Origin: Rachycentron canadum
Lineage: Eukaryota; Chordata; Actinopteri; Carangiformes; Rachycentridae
Assembly (NCBI GenBank): GCA_038496675.1
Contig: CM076652.1
Coordinates: forward strand, 8,739,662-8,803,661
Length of the DNA: 64,000 nt
Direction of reading: 5' to 3'
The notes beneath the pieces are model-generated. The model was given only the letters and a program-made list of their open reading frames with translations. It was not told the origin of the DNA and made no database searches. Below, in pieces: positions 36,993 through 50,727 of this stretch (position 1 is its first letter; each line of letters begins with the position of its first letter). The translations under genes and the position numbers were made by a program.

Positions 36993-38082
36993 CCCCACCT
37001 ACCTTAATTTGCTTATCATCTTTTCTCAAGTGGTGGCAGCCTATAATTCATGTTCTGCTCTGTTGTAGCTAATCATCTAATTAGCTAAAAAAAAAGTCTT
37101 GCATCTGTCTGCAAATAATTCTTCATGATACAGTCTGTGGTTTTGTCAAACTTGAGGTGATAAGAACAGGTTACTTCCTTTTGAGGTAGAATGTACTTTT
37201 TTCACACCAAGTAACCAAATCAAAAGCAATCCATTGTAGGGAGGTATGGACCGTAAAGATGGCTGCGATGAGCCTTTTGTGAGAGCTTCACTAACCACTG
37301 AGGGATCAACAAAGATGACACATAATCCTGTTTGTCACTGAAATGCCAGATTGAAGAGCACAACATAGCTTATTACTTTACTTACTTTACTAATCTTGCG
37401 CCGACACAACTTTGGGAACCCTTAAATCCTTCAAATCCCTCAGTGTGCTTCAGTACAACAATTTCCATTTTTGCACATTATTAAAATGTGTTTGCTCATA
37501 AAAGTGTGTGTGTTTTTTGTTAAAAGTATGCATGTGTCTGGAAAAAAAGACAGCATTTAACATGCGGCTTTGCTCTTCCAGGAATTTCAAAAGCAATCAA
37601 GCATGTCCTCAGGCAGAACCAATCAGCAGACCAGTCGGTTGGTTTTTGAGAAAATGACAAAGGCAGGTGCTTGAAACAAGTTGATTTGAATTTGAAGTGA
37701 AATCCTTCTATCTCTACTTCAGTTTTAATATTTATTTAACTTCTCTTTAGAAGAATAATATTTAAAGACTCGACCTGTGTAGTGGCTTGAGAGCATGGTG
37801 ACTGACAGGACTAAGTATAATCAAATTGGACACAATTGGTCTAACATCAGCTCACACTGGATCTGGGGGAAAAAAAAAAATCTTAGATATTTTCTGAGCC
37901 TCCAAATCAAAAACTGCTCTCTCCATCTCTGTTGAATGGGCCTGCATGGATGAATGTGTTCCCAGTGGAGATAATTTAGAAACAGTGTTTTCATACTGTA
38001 ATGCTTCATCTACTCGTGCATTCCTTTGTCTCATGTTTAGTGGTAGGCGATGTAGCGGAGTGCAGCATAGTCTTTAAGACAG

Positions 38083-38084
<2 letters not shown>

Positions 38085-38137
<53 letters not shown>
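38085..38137. repeat. (TG)n microsatellite, first of a pair
   Basis: About 23 TG units with a phase slip (GG) near 38130. Confidence 0.98.
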
Positions 38138-38246
38138 AAGTGAGAAGAAGACTAGGAGGAGGAGTGTGGGTTATGGTTTTGCTTGGTGTCGGTGTTTGTG
38201 TGCCACCGTGGTAAGGTGAGGTGATAGGGCGTGTGCTGTGGATTTA

Positions 38247-38248
<2 letters not shown>

Positions 38249-38296
<48 letters not shown>
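38249..38296. repeat. (TG)n microsatellite, second of a pair
   Basis: About 23 TG units in the same orientation as the array 111 bases upstream. Confidence 0.98.
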
Positions 38297-38298
<2 letters not shown>

Positions 38299-38299
38299 T

Positions 38300-41200
38300 A
38301 GCAGAGTGGGTTAATGCGAGATCTCTGTCCCTAATGATCCAGGCCATTTTTTTAATGCCCTCTGTCAAGCGCTAATAGCATGTGTGTGAAATTGTGTCAA
38401 TGCCCTCCCACTGTATATCTGAACATGTGCCAATTACAAACATCTTAAATCCAGTCAGCTTCATTTTTGTCTCCTTTATGCTCAGATTCATGTTATATTT
38501 ATTTATCATATTTAGTATAAGTTGTACAAGCCCATCTGAATCTACAGCTTTACCTCATGGGCTTTTTGCCATCAGTATGTTTGTGCAATCACCTCCATGC
38601 TAATCCTCTGACAATAGACACCATTCCGAGTTTTATCCTTTACTGGCACAAGCGCACCGTACCTGTATCACCATCATGCATCTAAATAATATAATATTCT
38701 GTGTTTAATAATATCTGATATAATCTCTTTGATTCTTTTCCTGAAATGCCATCCTGTGGAGAATTCTGACGTTCTTGTGATGTGAGATGCTGAAATTCTT
38801 TTAAACAAAGGCTTATGTAGTGATATAGGTCTGCGGCAGCTTTAATGGGACCTGTGTTTGTGTGTTGGGGTAGAGGGAGGGGGGCTGGTAGATTTGAAGC
38901 GATCATGCTCTGAATCCCAGAGGTCTGCATAGAGAGCCTGTAGACAAGCAGACGGGGGGGGTTAGTGATGCTGTTGAATAATGTGGCATTGCCACTAATG
39001 CCAAGGATCAGAAAAGATCAGAGGCGACCTTTCACCTCAGAGGCAAAGTCGATGACAAAAGGAAGCTGACCTGGATGGTAACGTTAGGGGCAAAGAGTTT
39101 GAAAAAAATTATGTTTAAGGTGTGTTCAGTACGTGAGTAGAATTTGGAGTTGCATACAAAGGCAATAGAAGGACATAAGTGGGCATAATTACATGCATAT
39201 TTATGTGAAGCAGTGCATACTGACAAAGACACAAACGCACAAGATAAAAATGTTAATAGCAAACTATGTCCAAAAATGAAAAATCACAACTATACTGAAA
39301 CTACGAATCCACTTTATAAATGTGTTCCTAGTGAGTTCTGAGATCAGTCAGAGGCTCAACTACCACACTAACACAGATGCGGTCGGTGAGTCCCTCTCTA
39401 CCTAGTTTACAGCTAACATTGGTACGTTGGTTTCTCGGGGCAAATCAAGATGGATTGCATAAATGGTCCAGCAGTCAAATTTGCACAGATAATTGGTGTT
39501 CTTTCTGAGCTCAGTGCAAACAAAACACTTGGTTGAGGTAGGGGAAAGATTTTGGGATAGGGCCACAACTCAAAGTCAGACATGTCACATGCTCATTAGG
39601 CAGCCCCTCGACCTCCTTACCCACTATTTTCCACTACACAAGGCACACTACTACCAGAGCACTGGCACTGAACATTGGTATTGAGCTCAAATTACAAGGT
39701 GCACAATATGGACAAAAGGCCAAGTGATGCTGGGCAACTTTGCACTACGCACACACACAAAAAGAGTGAAGTAATTAATGAAGTTTATAACCTGAAATAT
39801 GCAAATTAGGATATATTTTTGTCAAGAGTTGGTCAACATTTGATCCCAGGGCCCAACCAGGGTTGTCTACCAGCTCCTCTCAGCACCTTAAGAGATTTAC
39901 ATGGTGTGTTTATGAATAGGGAGATTATGCTTGGGGGTTGACTGGTGTTTCCAATTCTGGCACATTATCTGCTGATGCCTTCAGTACATGTGTATTAATG
40001 TTTTGTGTGTCGTGTCATTTAACTATTGGACTAGGAGCTATCCCCCATCAGGGAGGACAGAGGTAGAGCGATGAGGACCTTTGCTTGTCCCTTGCAAGGC
40101 TCCCTTTGTCTGGAGATCATCTACTATCCCAGCCCTAAGAGGATTACCACATGTTATGACATTAAACTGGAGGCACAGTTATCTCCTTCTGACGGCGAGT
40201 CTTCCACCGCATAAGCGGACTACAAGCAGCTATACATTACCGAGTACACATTTTATCATTCACTGCAGCCTCACATTGCCTGTGATGTTTGATTTATAAT
40301 ATATATATAGACAGACTTCTGCTTGGCCATCAGTGTCAGTCATGTGTTCCTTCCCCCCTTCCTTACATATGGACACCCTCTAAAAATGGCCCATCTTATT
40401 ATTTAGATTTATGATGTGCATCCACTGCTCTGTCTCCTAGGTGCACAACACGCCAAGGTTCCTCCATCGTCTCCTGTGCCTGGTCGAAGCATCGTGCACC
40501 AACACATTTGTTTGTGTTTGTATCCCCACAGAGCTGATGGAGAGGGAGAGAAAGGGAAGAGATGAAAGAAGGACTTGCAGGAATAAAAGTGGGATGAGAA
40601 GGGAAAGAAAGGCAAAAAGGTGAAAACCAATTGGAAAGTCATAGATTTTTTTTTTGGGGGGGGGTGGGGGTTGCCTACTACTTTTTGCCATGAGCTGCCA
40701 CATAAACTGGAATTGAAACCCCAGCTGGCCATGAGAAAAAAATTTTTTTTTTTTCTTTTTAAAATCATGTACCTCTATCTTGCAGGACTTATCATTTTCT
40801 TTCTTTATATAAGTCCTCCTCCCCTTTCATTGTTTTTTAAAATATGTCTGAAAGCTTGTGGCTTGCAACATAATGCATTTCTAAAAGAAAAAAAAAAAGC
40901 TCTGGTAATTCCATAAATAATGGTTTGGCTTCTCCCTGGCAACCTTCGAGGCTGAGTTCCTGGCATATTACAACCCCTAAAGTGTCTTCAGAATTTATCT
41001 GGTCCCACACCCAACAATATTCATCACAATGTAAAATGCTGCACCTAAGCAATACATCACAGTCCGGCCACGGGGCCACTGTAAATCAAAACCACAATGC
41101 CCTTGACGTCTGCATTAGGCCCATAAAGCACTTTTTTTCCCCCTCTATTCAGGTCCAATGGATGTTGTGAGATCCTCGTTGAGCACAGCATCCTGTACGT

Positions 41201-44200
41201 GTGTGAGCATGTGTGTATGTAAAGCTGAAGGCAGTTATAAGGGGGGGTTCTGAGTAGTGTTATAGCAGGTGGAGACAGTCTGTATCTATGTCTGTCCCTA
41301 ACCGAACAGTGATTTACGGCTTCTACCTGCTCAGTAGTTTTGGTGCAGACTTGGTGTGGTCTCTGCACTGCACACACTCTTGATGAACCTGGTGTTTTGC
41401 TACAGTGTTCTTCCAGACCCTCATATACATGCACACTGTAACACACAGTGACGGCCAGTGTGTAGTGATTTGTGCCTTGTTTAAACAGATCAGGCACGTG
41501 CACAGACGTGTGCAAAACACATTGCGGATGCAGCTTTGGGGAATAGCTTCAGCCGAGGACATTTGCTTTATTAGTATTTAAGAGCGAGGAGTGAATGTGT
41601 CTGACTTTTAGATTGACTTAGCAGCTAAAGATCAGTGGTGGGGCTCAGATGTGTCCAGCTGGTTTCCACATATGCACCAGCTCTGTCTGCAGCACATCCA
41701 AAGCCACTTTGTTCTCAGCTGCTTTAGTCTCCCCTACCTTCACAGATCTCCACTGAAAATTATGTTTTATGAATTAATTTTTTTTTCCACACAGCAAGTC
41801 CTTCACCTCCTGGAGAGAAGGATTTTTGTGCTGAGTTCTTAAAAAAAAAAAAAAAGGTTATACTTGCTCTCTTGTGTCATTTGTATGCTTGATGGGAGTC
41901 TTTTCTCTCTCTCTCTCTCTCTCTGGTGATTGCAGAATAACTTCCACAACACTCCTGTGGCAGTCATTAGCCCATTGAATAGCCCACAGTGATACAAGCA
42001 TCTGAAAACCTGCAACAAGCGGCGGGGTGCAGCAGTTTTGGCAGTGGATTAAATACAAAGCCTTGGGCGTATGGAATAAAATGCTTTAAATTGATTTGGC
42101 CTGTGCTACTTAAATGGAGAATGCTGCTAATAGCTTTTCATTAACACAGGTCTAGCGCCTGCATACTTGCTGATAGTCCAGCAGACCCCCATTTGACAGA
42201 ATTTAAAATGCTGTAATATTAATAGAAGTTACCAGGGGTTGTGTAGCTGATTTATTTGTAATGTTTTCAGCAATTCCAAGTTTGAAGGGATTTGGCTGTT
42301 TTGTTTTTGTAGTGTTCGAGACATTGGCAGCAATATGAAAACATCAAGATCTACAAAGCAAAACAGGGGAAAGCCAAGAGGGCAGAGAAAACTGGACACT
42401 GGATCTAATGCAAGACCCTCTGCTATATTTGTTAAAGGTTTTCCATTTTGACTGTAGGGTTCCATGTTGGATTCAAACTGCCAGTTATTCATCAGATTGT
42501 GAAAATTAAACATTAGCTTAATCAAATGCTCCCAAATTGCCTTACAGTATTTATTGTTCCTCTCCATATGTGGGAAAGTGTGATTCACAAAAATATAACT
42601 CGCGCAAAGAGGAAAACTTCATAGCAGTGGAGCTTCGAGTTTTTTTGATGGAAATCACCATACAGCAGTGTCAAACATTAAAAAAGCATTTATACTGCTG
42701 TCAACGATGTGTCATCAGAGCAGCACTCTGCTGTGACAGAGATAAAGGTGGAATAATTTGACATGAAGTTAGATGCTAAAATAAGTATTTTGCTTTTAGT
42801 GGCCCATGACTTCAATGGCAAGTGGTCAGGATGTCATTACTACAGGGAGTCATGGAGATGAATCGGAGAGTATTTCCAGCATGTGATGTTACACTGTCAG
42901 GTGCAACATCAGGACCCGCAGCAAGTTTCATGAAGACCCTGAGGCAGCTGTCAGAGTGAGAAACTCTGCTGAAGTTTAGAAGTTGGCACGTCAGAATATG
43001 CCAATTTTATAAAGTAATTTGGCAAGCCATGGTGATGGTAACAGTAAAAATGTATTAGTTATGTATGTAGTTATTTATTTTTATGTTGCATGATTTCAGT
43101 CACACCCTCATATTCATGTAGATCAAAAGGACACAGCTGCATTGAGCTACATATGAAAGTGAGACCGCAAACAATACTAACAAGTGGCAATGCTAAAATG
43201 CTGTTATTAAACACAGCTGAGGAAGATGTAAATGTAATTTTGGTTTATCTTGCAAGATGAAAACCAGTTATTCCAATTCATTTTGACATGAATGTCTTTG
43301 CATGGTAATCCACCCAATAGTGACCGACCAATAAACGAGCCACGTTAACACCAATGACTAGAAGAGCGGTCAAAACTAAAGGTGCAGATTCTGAGAGAGA
43401 GAGACTTTTAGTACCTATGGATCAAGTCTCACAATTGCAATCCCACAGTTCCCATATTGCAGCTCAATAGCATCTGTTGTGAGCTTGTCCCTGTTTGAAA
43501 AGCCATCAGCTTTCCAATATCGCTCCTTCGAGTTTTTCTGTCAGTTATTTGAACTCTCTCGCCTAACTCAAGACGACCCTGATGACATCATCAGGTTATT
43601 TTCTCAGACTTTAGAGAGCTCCCTCCAGAGCCATAGAAAACATTTCAGAGCTGTTTTTACAAGCCGAGTTGTACTCCCACACATTGCCTTTGAGAAAATC
43701 CTTGGTATGTTAAAAACAGGGGATTGCAACAAGTTTGACAAGTTTCGTGAGTTGCTCTGCCACAGCACCTGCTTTTCTGTCTGCCGCATGGTCACCGAGC
43801 CTCGGTGTTCAGAGCCTGAGCTCTTATGATTCCATGCTGTGTTTTCCACATCGCGACCACCTACCAGCACCACACACGCTCAGAATACACACACCCAGCA
43901 CACACACACCTGCTTTCCTCTCAATGCTCTCAGCAGGCCTGCCGCCAGTCTCCGCAGCAGTCAGCCAATCAGTCACTGCTTTGTAGCTCAGATCAGACGG
44001 TGTTCCCCTCATTGGCTGACTCAGAGGCAGACAGCCAGAGCGGCTCCCGATTGTTTTGTCATAGAATCAGACATCCCATATTCAGGGCATGGCGATTTCA
44101 TTAGTTTAATGCTTCACCAGGTTAGAGGCTTCATTAGGTAAATGCACCCTTTCTTCCCTAATCAGATCAGCAAAATCAGATCAGTCTGTGTCATCAGCTA

Positions 44201-44460
44201 CCTTTTTCACATCAGGCGATCTCTTTCTTTGCCAAATATTCGAAGTACAATTGTTGTCCTGTGTGATTTTTTTTTTTTTTTTCTCTTCTTCTTCAAACTC
44301 ACTCTGTCTGTCCCACTTCCTTTTTTCTTCTCTCCCTCACTCTATTCTTCTCATTCAAACACAGTTATTGCTTTTTCCCAAAAAGATTGCCCATGCCAAA
44401 TATGTGAAAAAATTGCTTTTTCTTGTGCCTCTGTTCACTATGCATTCTGTTCTACTACAT
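38300..44460. other. Non-coding stretch
   Basis: No supported gene. It holds a short TA run at 40295-40309, T9G9TG5 at 40647-40670, an A-run at 41841-41855, a (TC)n run at 41904-41924 and a T-run near 44268-44282. The 117-codon plus frame at 43479-43829 is the most protein-like frame here; it is treated under findings. Confidence 0.5.
41904..41924. repeat. (TC)n short array
   Basis: About ten TC units. Confidence 0.92.
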
Positions 44461-44470
44461 CTGTGTGTTT

Positions 44471-44502
44471 GTGCGTGCGTGCGTGCGTGCGTGCGTGTGT
44501 GC
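44471..44502. repeat. (GTGC)n tetranucleotide array
   Basis: About six GTGC/GCGT units ending in GTGTGTGC. It makes a spurious Cys/Val/Arg-Ala frame. Alternating purine-pyrimidine with GC steps favours Z-DNA. Confidence 0.93.
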
Positions 44503-46302
44503 TTGTGTCTTTCCTTTTCTCTGCTTTCTCATTCATTCTAACCCACTGCTGCAGTCATGGCAAGGGATGAATCCACAATTGGCCCCGAGTATTTCTCAGA
44601 GGGCTAACACCAAAGAGAAAACTCAATCCTCCAAAATGTTTAATTTCTTAAAAGACAGCTCAGGTGACATGAATAGAACCTGAAAAATCAGGCCTTGGAT
44701 TTGGTAAATGGAAATATTTTTTCCAGAGAGTACAGTAGATAATCATTTCCTGCATCGCTCTAGTCTGCTCCAGAGAGGTGCATGGTGGATTTTGTTAGGT
44801 GGACACTGAACAGCAAAAATGAAAGAAATTGTTCAACACTGTCACAGTAACAGTAAGATGAAAAGCACCAGCAGCTGAAGCTCTTTTTAGCCTCACTTTA
44901 TCTCTCTAACGTCGTGCTCATGGGTAGCGCTGAACCTCTGACCTCACTTTCCTCGCTCCATGCTTTTCGTCTCACATGCCGCTTCCCTACTTCTGGGGAG
45001 GCAGAAGTGAAGCTAATTGATAAGATTTCCTGATAGATAATTTTGGAATATCACTGGCTCCTCAGTTTTTCCCACGCATCTCGTTCATACTTTCGTCACC
45101 TTGCCTCTCTATGTTCGTCAACACATTTACAGCCGTGATGCAGCGCAACTTTGCCTGTTACTTCTGTGTATAGATGTTTCTTATGTGTCCATGAGGATGT
45201 GAGGGAATTTCAGTAGTTTCAAAAGTTATTATATCTGCAGTTTTTCATTGCTATAGATTTCTGAAAACCACAAACAATGCCATGTTTATAAGCCCCAGTA
45301 CAGGTCAGACATCTGAGCAGACATTAACCTGTCTTCTATACTTGCTGTCCTGGGACTGATGAAGTGGTTTTGAGTAACTGATACACATAAGATAGTGGAC
45401 TCTGTTCCATATCCAGTTTTCAAAGTGGATATGGTACAATTGCATAAACCCCCAAGTAAACTACATAAAAAGGGAGGAAACATTGCATTCTATTTGCATG
45501 GTAATTAATTTTTGGACCTCTCATGTGTTCATAAACCTCACATGATTGCATCTGCAAAAGCAGAGCGATAAATAAGTAATATGAACGAAGGCTGCTTTCC
45601 TCCGCTCTTTGGGGAGCTGGTGTGTTTTTGTGTGTTTCATGATGTCAACATGTAGCGTGGTAGTCAAGGGTTACAATTTACCTTTTCAAGTAGAAATATA
45701 GATCAGTAGATTCATTTCCTATATTTTCCTTCATTTACATTTAAAATGTATAAAATTGAATCCTATACCTTGACACCTCCAGTGTTTGCCAGCTAGTACA
45801 ATCATGAAACGTTAGGACAGTGATCTGTTTTCTGTTGTTTTGCTCCACTCCAACCCACTATAGTTAAAATGAAACTTGACTATGTTAAAATTAAAGTGCT
45901 GACTTTTAGCTTTATACATTGGAGGTTGTTGTCATCCATGCTTGGTGAGCAATGTAAGAATTGTAGCACTTTCTGTATATAGTTCCCTAAGTTTATGACG
46001 ATGCAGCAAGACACTTACTGTAAACATGCACACTGAGCAGCTAAGGAGCATTTTTATGGCCAATCCGTGAGAAGTCCTTGGCTGGCAACATCTCTCTTCT
46101 GACTGCGATTCACATGATCATGTGTTTCACTCGCTGTAGACCAGACTGTTGGCCAGAAGCCCAAACAACCAAGTGACGCTGAATTCGGCACAGGCATAGC
46201 AGAGCAGCATCATGGGGAAATACCAAGTGTCTGCAGATGTATGTAGGAAGTTTACGAAGATAAAATATATACTTTATTTATAAGCCCCATGTTCTGGACT
46301 TA

Positions 46303-46440
46303 GGCCAGGAACACATTGGATGCATTGTATTTGCTTGGCGCCTGCAGAATGTCTTGGTTTTCATTTCGGTGTCCATGTTAATGGGCTAGGGCCAACACAC
46401 CGTCTGCTTGACATGGCTCTCACGCCTTGCACAGCATAAT
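46303..46440 (+). mobile_element. Possible non-autonomous DNA-transposon (MITE) remnant
   Basis: The stretch begins GGCCAGGAACACATTGGATGC and about 85 bases later has GGGCCAACACACCGTCTGC, an imperfect internal repeat. Between them lies TCCATGTTAATGGGCTAGGGCC. This resembles, from memory, fish hAT-like MITEs with AGGAACACA...GGATGCG ends. The far terminal repeat was not found, so the right limit is uncertain; similarity may extend to about 46880 (CGCAGATACGCAG, GCACCAATGCAT). Confidence 0.3.
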
Positions 46441-47589
46441 CTATAGGTTTGCTTTTTGTCTATTTTTCACAAGTGACACCTGTCTCACAGCACAAATAGA
46501 GAGAGAAAAGACCCGTTGACAGTAAATTTGACATCATGCCAGCAATATTACACAAAATTGACACCTTGGCTGAATCTGAATATATCACAGACATGACAAA
46601 ATATTAACACATTTAACCACTTTAGCAGCTGCATGTGGAGACAGTGGCGTTTTAGAGACACTTTCTGTAAAACATAAATCAGAAATTAATGTAAAATGAA
46701 GAGAAATCCAATATTGAAGTATCCTGCAAACTGCATGCAGAGAGACAGAGCTGGAAGTAGCAGTGACGCAGATACGCAGCCAGCATGAACACTAACGCGT
46801 TTTATTACGCAGCAGATTAGCAACAGCTGCTGTGACACACACCTCCTCATCGTTTCAGTTATAATGCACTGGAGCACCAATGCATCAGTGAACGTATTAT
46901 TTGCATGACTGTTGAACATTAATATGTCTGTACGTCACAGGGCAATCACTGTATACCCTGTTTGCAGCACCTGCAAAGTAGCTTCCACTGACTATCATAC
47001 CAGGTTTTAAAATGTTTAGAGCCCAGATACCAGTCATTAGTAACAATCTGCTGCAGCCCCAAAGAGAATTTGTTTTCTGTCTAATCAAAAGGCTCAAGTC
47101 ATATGATGCTAATTAGCATTAAATACACAACAGTTCATCCAGAAACCACAGAATTAGGAAGAGGAAAAGGCATCAACAAAATGTTTTTGGCGTTATGCAA
47201 TCAAATTCTAATCAATGGAAATGAAGAGACAGGGCCCTCTGTTGTGATGGATGCTATTTATGTCACTTAATGTTGGTTTTGCCTGTAACATATTTCTGTG
47301 TTTATAATATAGGGTTTACATTGCCTGAAATGAAATGCTTTTGATATTTTCTGAAAAATGAAAGTACCTGTAAATAACAATAAGATTGTGAGGTGTCATG
47401 TTTCTGAGGGATTAGTTCCTGGCAGACTCACGCTTTCTCCCTGTGAGTGTCAGGTGACTGGCACCAAACAGAGTGTAATGAAATGCACGCACTGATGTGG
47501 GACCATTTCATTCTGGGAACAACGATGAAACCAAAACTTTTGACAAATCTATAGAAAGGCAACATGTTTACTGTAATAGATTGTCAAAC

Positions 47590-47591
<2 letters not shown>

Positions 47592-47639
<48 letters not shown>
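47592..47639. repeat. (TG)n microsatellite
   Basis: About 24 pure TG units followed by a T-run. Confidence 0.98.
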
Positions 47640-47766
47640 GTTTTTTCCATAGTGTACAAAGATTAATGGAACCAAATGGCCGTGACTGTCATTTTCAGAT
47701 ATGATGACTGGACGGACACAGTGCAAACAGGAAATTTCCAAACTCATTTATTACCAACTTCATCAT

Positions 47767-47800
47767 TACTTGACTTGACTTACTTACTTACTTGACTTTA
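47767..47800. repeat. TTGAC/TTAC short tandem tract
   Basis: ACTTGACTTGACTTACTTACTTACTTGACTTTAC: a mix of TTGAC pentamers and TTAC tetramers. Confidence 0.85.
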
Positions 47801-47809
47801 CACACAATC

Positions 47810-50640
47810 CACTTGTCATACATACTGGCGTACATGACTATGATTGCTTGCTCAGGCTGCTGGGATATAGGTATTTCTGGCAAGATGTACCTACATCCTA
47901 GCTAGATTGAGTGGCATCAATCTAAAGGGATGATGTGCCACTTCCTCAGCTCCCAGGTCTGGTCTCCCTGATTAACCATGGGTTCCATGTAGTAGGAACG
48001 CCACAGAAATTCAGCTTAATCTGCATTGGGGTTAGTTCTCAACACACAGCTCAGAGGGGCAAATTACCCACCTCATTGCCTCTGGACTTTGTTGACATTT
48101 CTAGAGCCAGGTCACAGCCATTTTCAAGAGTGAATTTTTAATGCTTGTATAATAGTTTTTAATGTGGCCATAGCTGACCCGGAGAACTATTTGAATGCAG
48201 CGACATCAAAGTGGGTCACTCTGAGCTGCACTTGTGGAGCAGCGAAACAGAGCACATTCTCCTGCATGGTAGTTACCTTTGGAGCACAAGGTGAAACTGC
48301 CTGCCAATCTGACTAAGTTACTGCAGGACAAATGAGAGGAACTAGCAGGGAGGCTGGAATAATGTTAGGATTGTAGGACTGCCAAAGTGCCCAGAGAGCT
48401 GGTCTACGGTCACTGTTTATACACTGCTGGAGAGAGTATTCGTCCTGGATGAGGTCCCACCACTGGACAGGTCTCACACAGAGCCTCAGCCAAGCAGGGA
48501 CACCCACTGTGTGCCACTGAGACTGGAACCTGCCAGTAGTACTGCCACCATCCAGGACGTCATTTAAAAAAAAAAAAGGAACACAGTTTAACCTCAGTAC
48601 CCTGCACATTTGGGCTGGATACAGAAGGCATTTAACAGTTTCAAGAGGCAGCTCCAAAAGGGAGGAGGGGGGTTAGCTTCATTATAATATCTGAGTTGTG
48701 GTATATACTTCAACAATACCTTTTTCGCTGATAACTTAAAGCTTCGAGAACATAAACATAAACAAGTCCAATACTCAGCTGACTGCAGTGCTAAACCTGC
48801 TGAACTTTCCATCGCATTCTTCCACATATCTTACAGGGCTGGATGAAAAACAACTGATGTGAATGGTATGTTAATTTTTTGTTTACCTCAGTATGTTGAC
48901 TGACCTAAATGTAAGATTTGTTTACCACTCTTGGAATAACTTCTAACAAGACTGAGGACTCTACAGCCATGCGAGCAGCTCTGTGAGGATTACTGAGACA
49001 GATATGTTTGTACCAAATGTGGAGACTTCTCACTAAAAAACAAAAATGTCAAGCTCAGGGTGGCACAAGGGTAAAAAGACAGTAGTATTTATCATCAGGG
49101 GGCCGGGAATGTCTGTACTAAATATCATGGCAATACATTAGTTGTTGAGATACTTGAGATACTTCAGTGTCTGCTCTCTGAAATGCTTGTGTCCCAAATA
49201 TTTTCAGGAGGGCCTAATGGATCTCTCAAAAATGCCAAGATGTGTCTGTTTTGTGGTGTCAACAAAAGAGCGAACAAAGTTTGAAGATTTACCTACTTAA
49301 GAAAATAACAAATCCATATTGAAACCTGTCTTTAAAGGTCCCCAGCCACTTGGTACAGTCTGCAGTCATTAACAAACTGAAGCTGAGTGGGTGGTTATAA
49401 CAGAGAAAAGCACTTGTCGAACAATGATACCATGTGATTTTTCCAGTGTGAGGAGTCACATCCAAATAAACTGCTAATTAATTCCAATCATGAATTATTG
49501 CTTAATGCTTTTTTCAATAAACAATGAATCTTCACTTATGTATGAATAATTTTGCCGTTGGCATGTATGAGTGGAACAGGATTTTCTAGCTACAGTTGTT
49601 AGTGAGTAAAGTGAGGTTGGCTTTGTGTTTTCTTTGTATAAACTGATAAAACAACTTTTCCTACTGTAAATTTTTAGTCTGAGGTTTGTTTTTTTATTCT
49701 TTTATTTATTATTCTTTTGCAATGTTGGATCTACAAAGGCCAAACCAACTCCGGTCTGTTTCTTTGTAGAATATTTTCTTTGTTGCAACCATGTGTTGAA
49801 TCCATTGTGTACTTGACTTTGCCTTGTTCTTAATCTTGACACTGTAAAATTGAGCTTGTACATGCCTGTTGAACAATGAACGGCCCTTGGCTATTTTCTG
49901 TGCTACCTCCACAAACAGACTGTGGGATTCTACATAATGATGACTTATATTATGAGGTTTAACCATCAACCAATGTGTTTCTTCTCGTGCACTGTTTGCG
50001 TTATTATTTTATGTCTGACAGTGGCATGGTTGACTTACAGTACATGGTGACACCCTGGAAATTGAATGAGCTGTACATCTCTCCAAGTTACACATTTCTC
50101 ATTCCAGCCTTAGACTCCAAGTTTCCCCTCACCTGAACTGACTGTTTTACCTGGGAGTGGATATCATGCTTCATGTAATTCCAGTGTGATGGACCCTGGT
50201 CGCCCATTTTTTTTTTTTTTTTTTTAGCAAAGACTCTCGTTGATAGCAAAGTAGAAGTCTGACAAAAAGTCTAAAAGAATTGCATATATCTAGACTGGGG
50301 TTACGCTCTGCAGTGCAGTATAAAGGTAAGGGATAATGCTAACTGGTAACTGTAAACAAATCTAAAGGATGAAAACAAGAATTGAGAGAGAGAGGCAGGA
50401 AAAGAAAGACTTCAGATACAGTCTTCAACTTTTTACTGGCTGCTCTTTATCAACTCATGTACTCAGGATCAGAGATTGATTCATCAAGAGCCATATCTTA
50501 TTTGAAATTATTGATGAGCTATCTACCAGTTTCTCTATTTATATGTCACCCCTAAAGTCTTTTTACTATTTAAGTCTTTACTTTTTTATCTCTTCTCTGC
50601 AGTCTAACTGATTTAAGAACCCATGTCCCTTTTTTCCCCA
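47810..50640. other. Non-coding stretch
   Basis: No supported gene. It contains an A-run near 48566-48577 and a T-run at 50207-50225. The minus frame at 48313-48657 (114 codons) has no recognised domain. Confidence 0.5.
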
Positions 50641-50641
50641 G

Positions 50642-50727
50642 GGTCCACCTGCACTGCCTCCTGCAAGGACCGAGTCAGGACTTAAGCAAGGAAGACGTTT
50701 GCCCTTTGAACCGTGTCTCACCTTAAA
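50642..50727 (+). other. Candidate 86-nt exon
   Basis: A good acceptor (CATGTCCCTTTTTTCCCCAG) ends at 50641 and a donor, TTAAA|GTAAGAG, begins at 50728. The first frame is open throughout and reads GPPALPPARTESGLKQGRR then LPFEPCLTLK. A second frame is open until a stop just before the donor. Not recognised. Confidence 0.18.

Noticed and set aside
46111..46124. Palindrome CACATGATCATGTG
   Set aside because: A 14-base palindrome is near chance expectation in 64 kb and has no supporting context.
48313..48657. 114-codon minus frame that at first seemed transposon-like
   Set aside because: No reverse-transcriptase or transposase motif could be found in any minus frame of the area.
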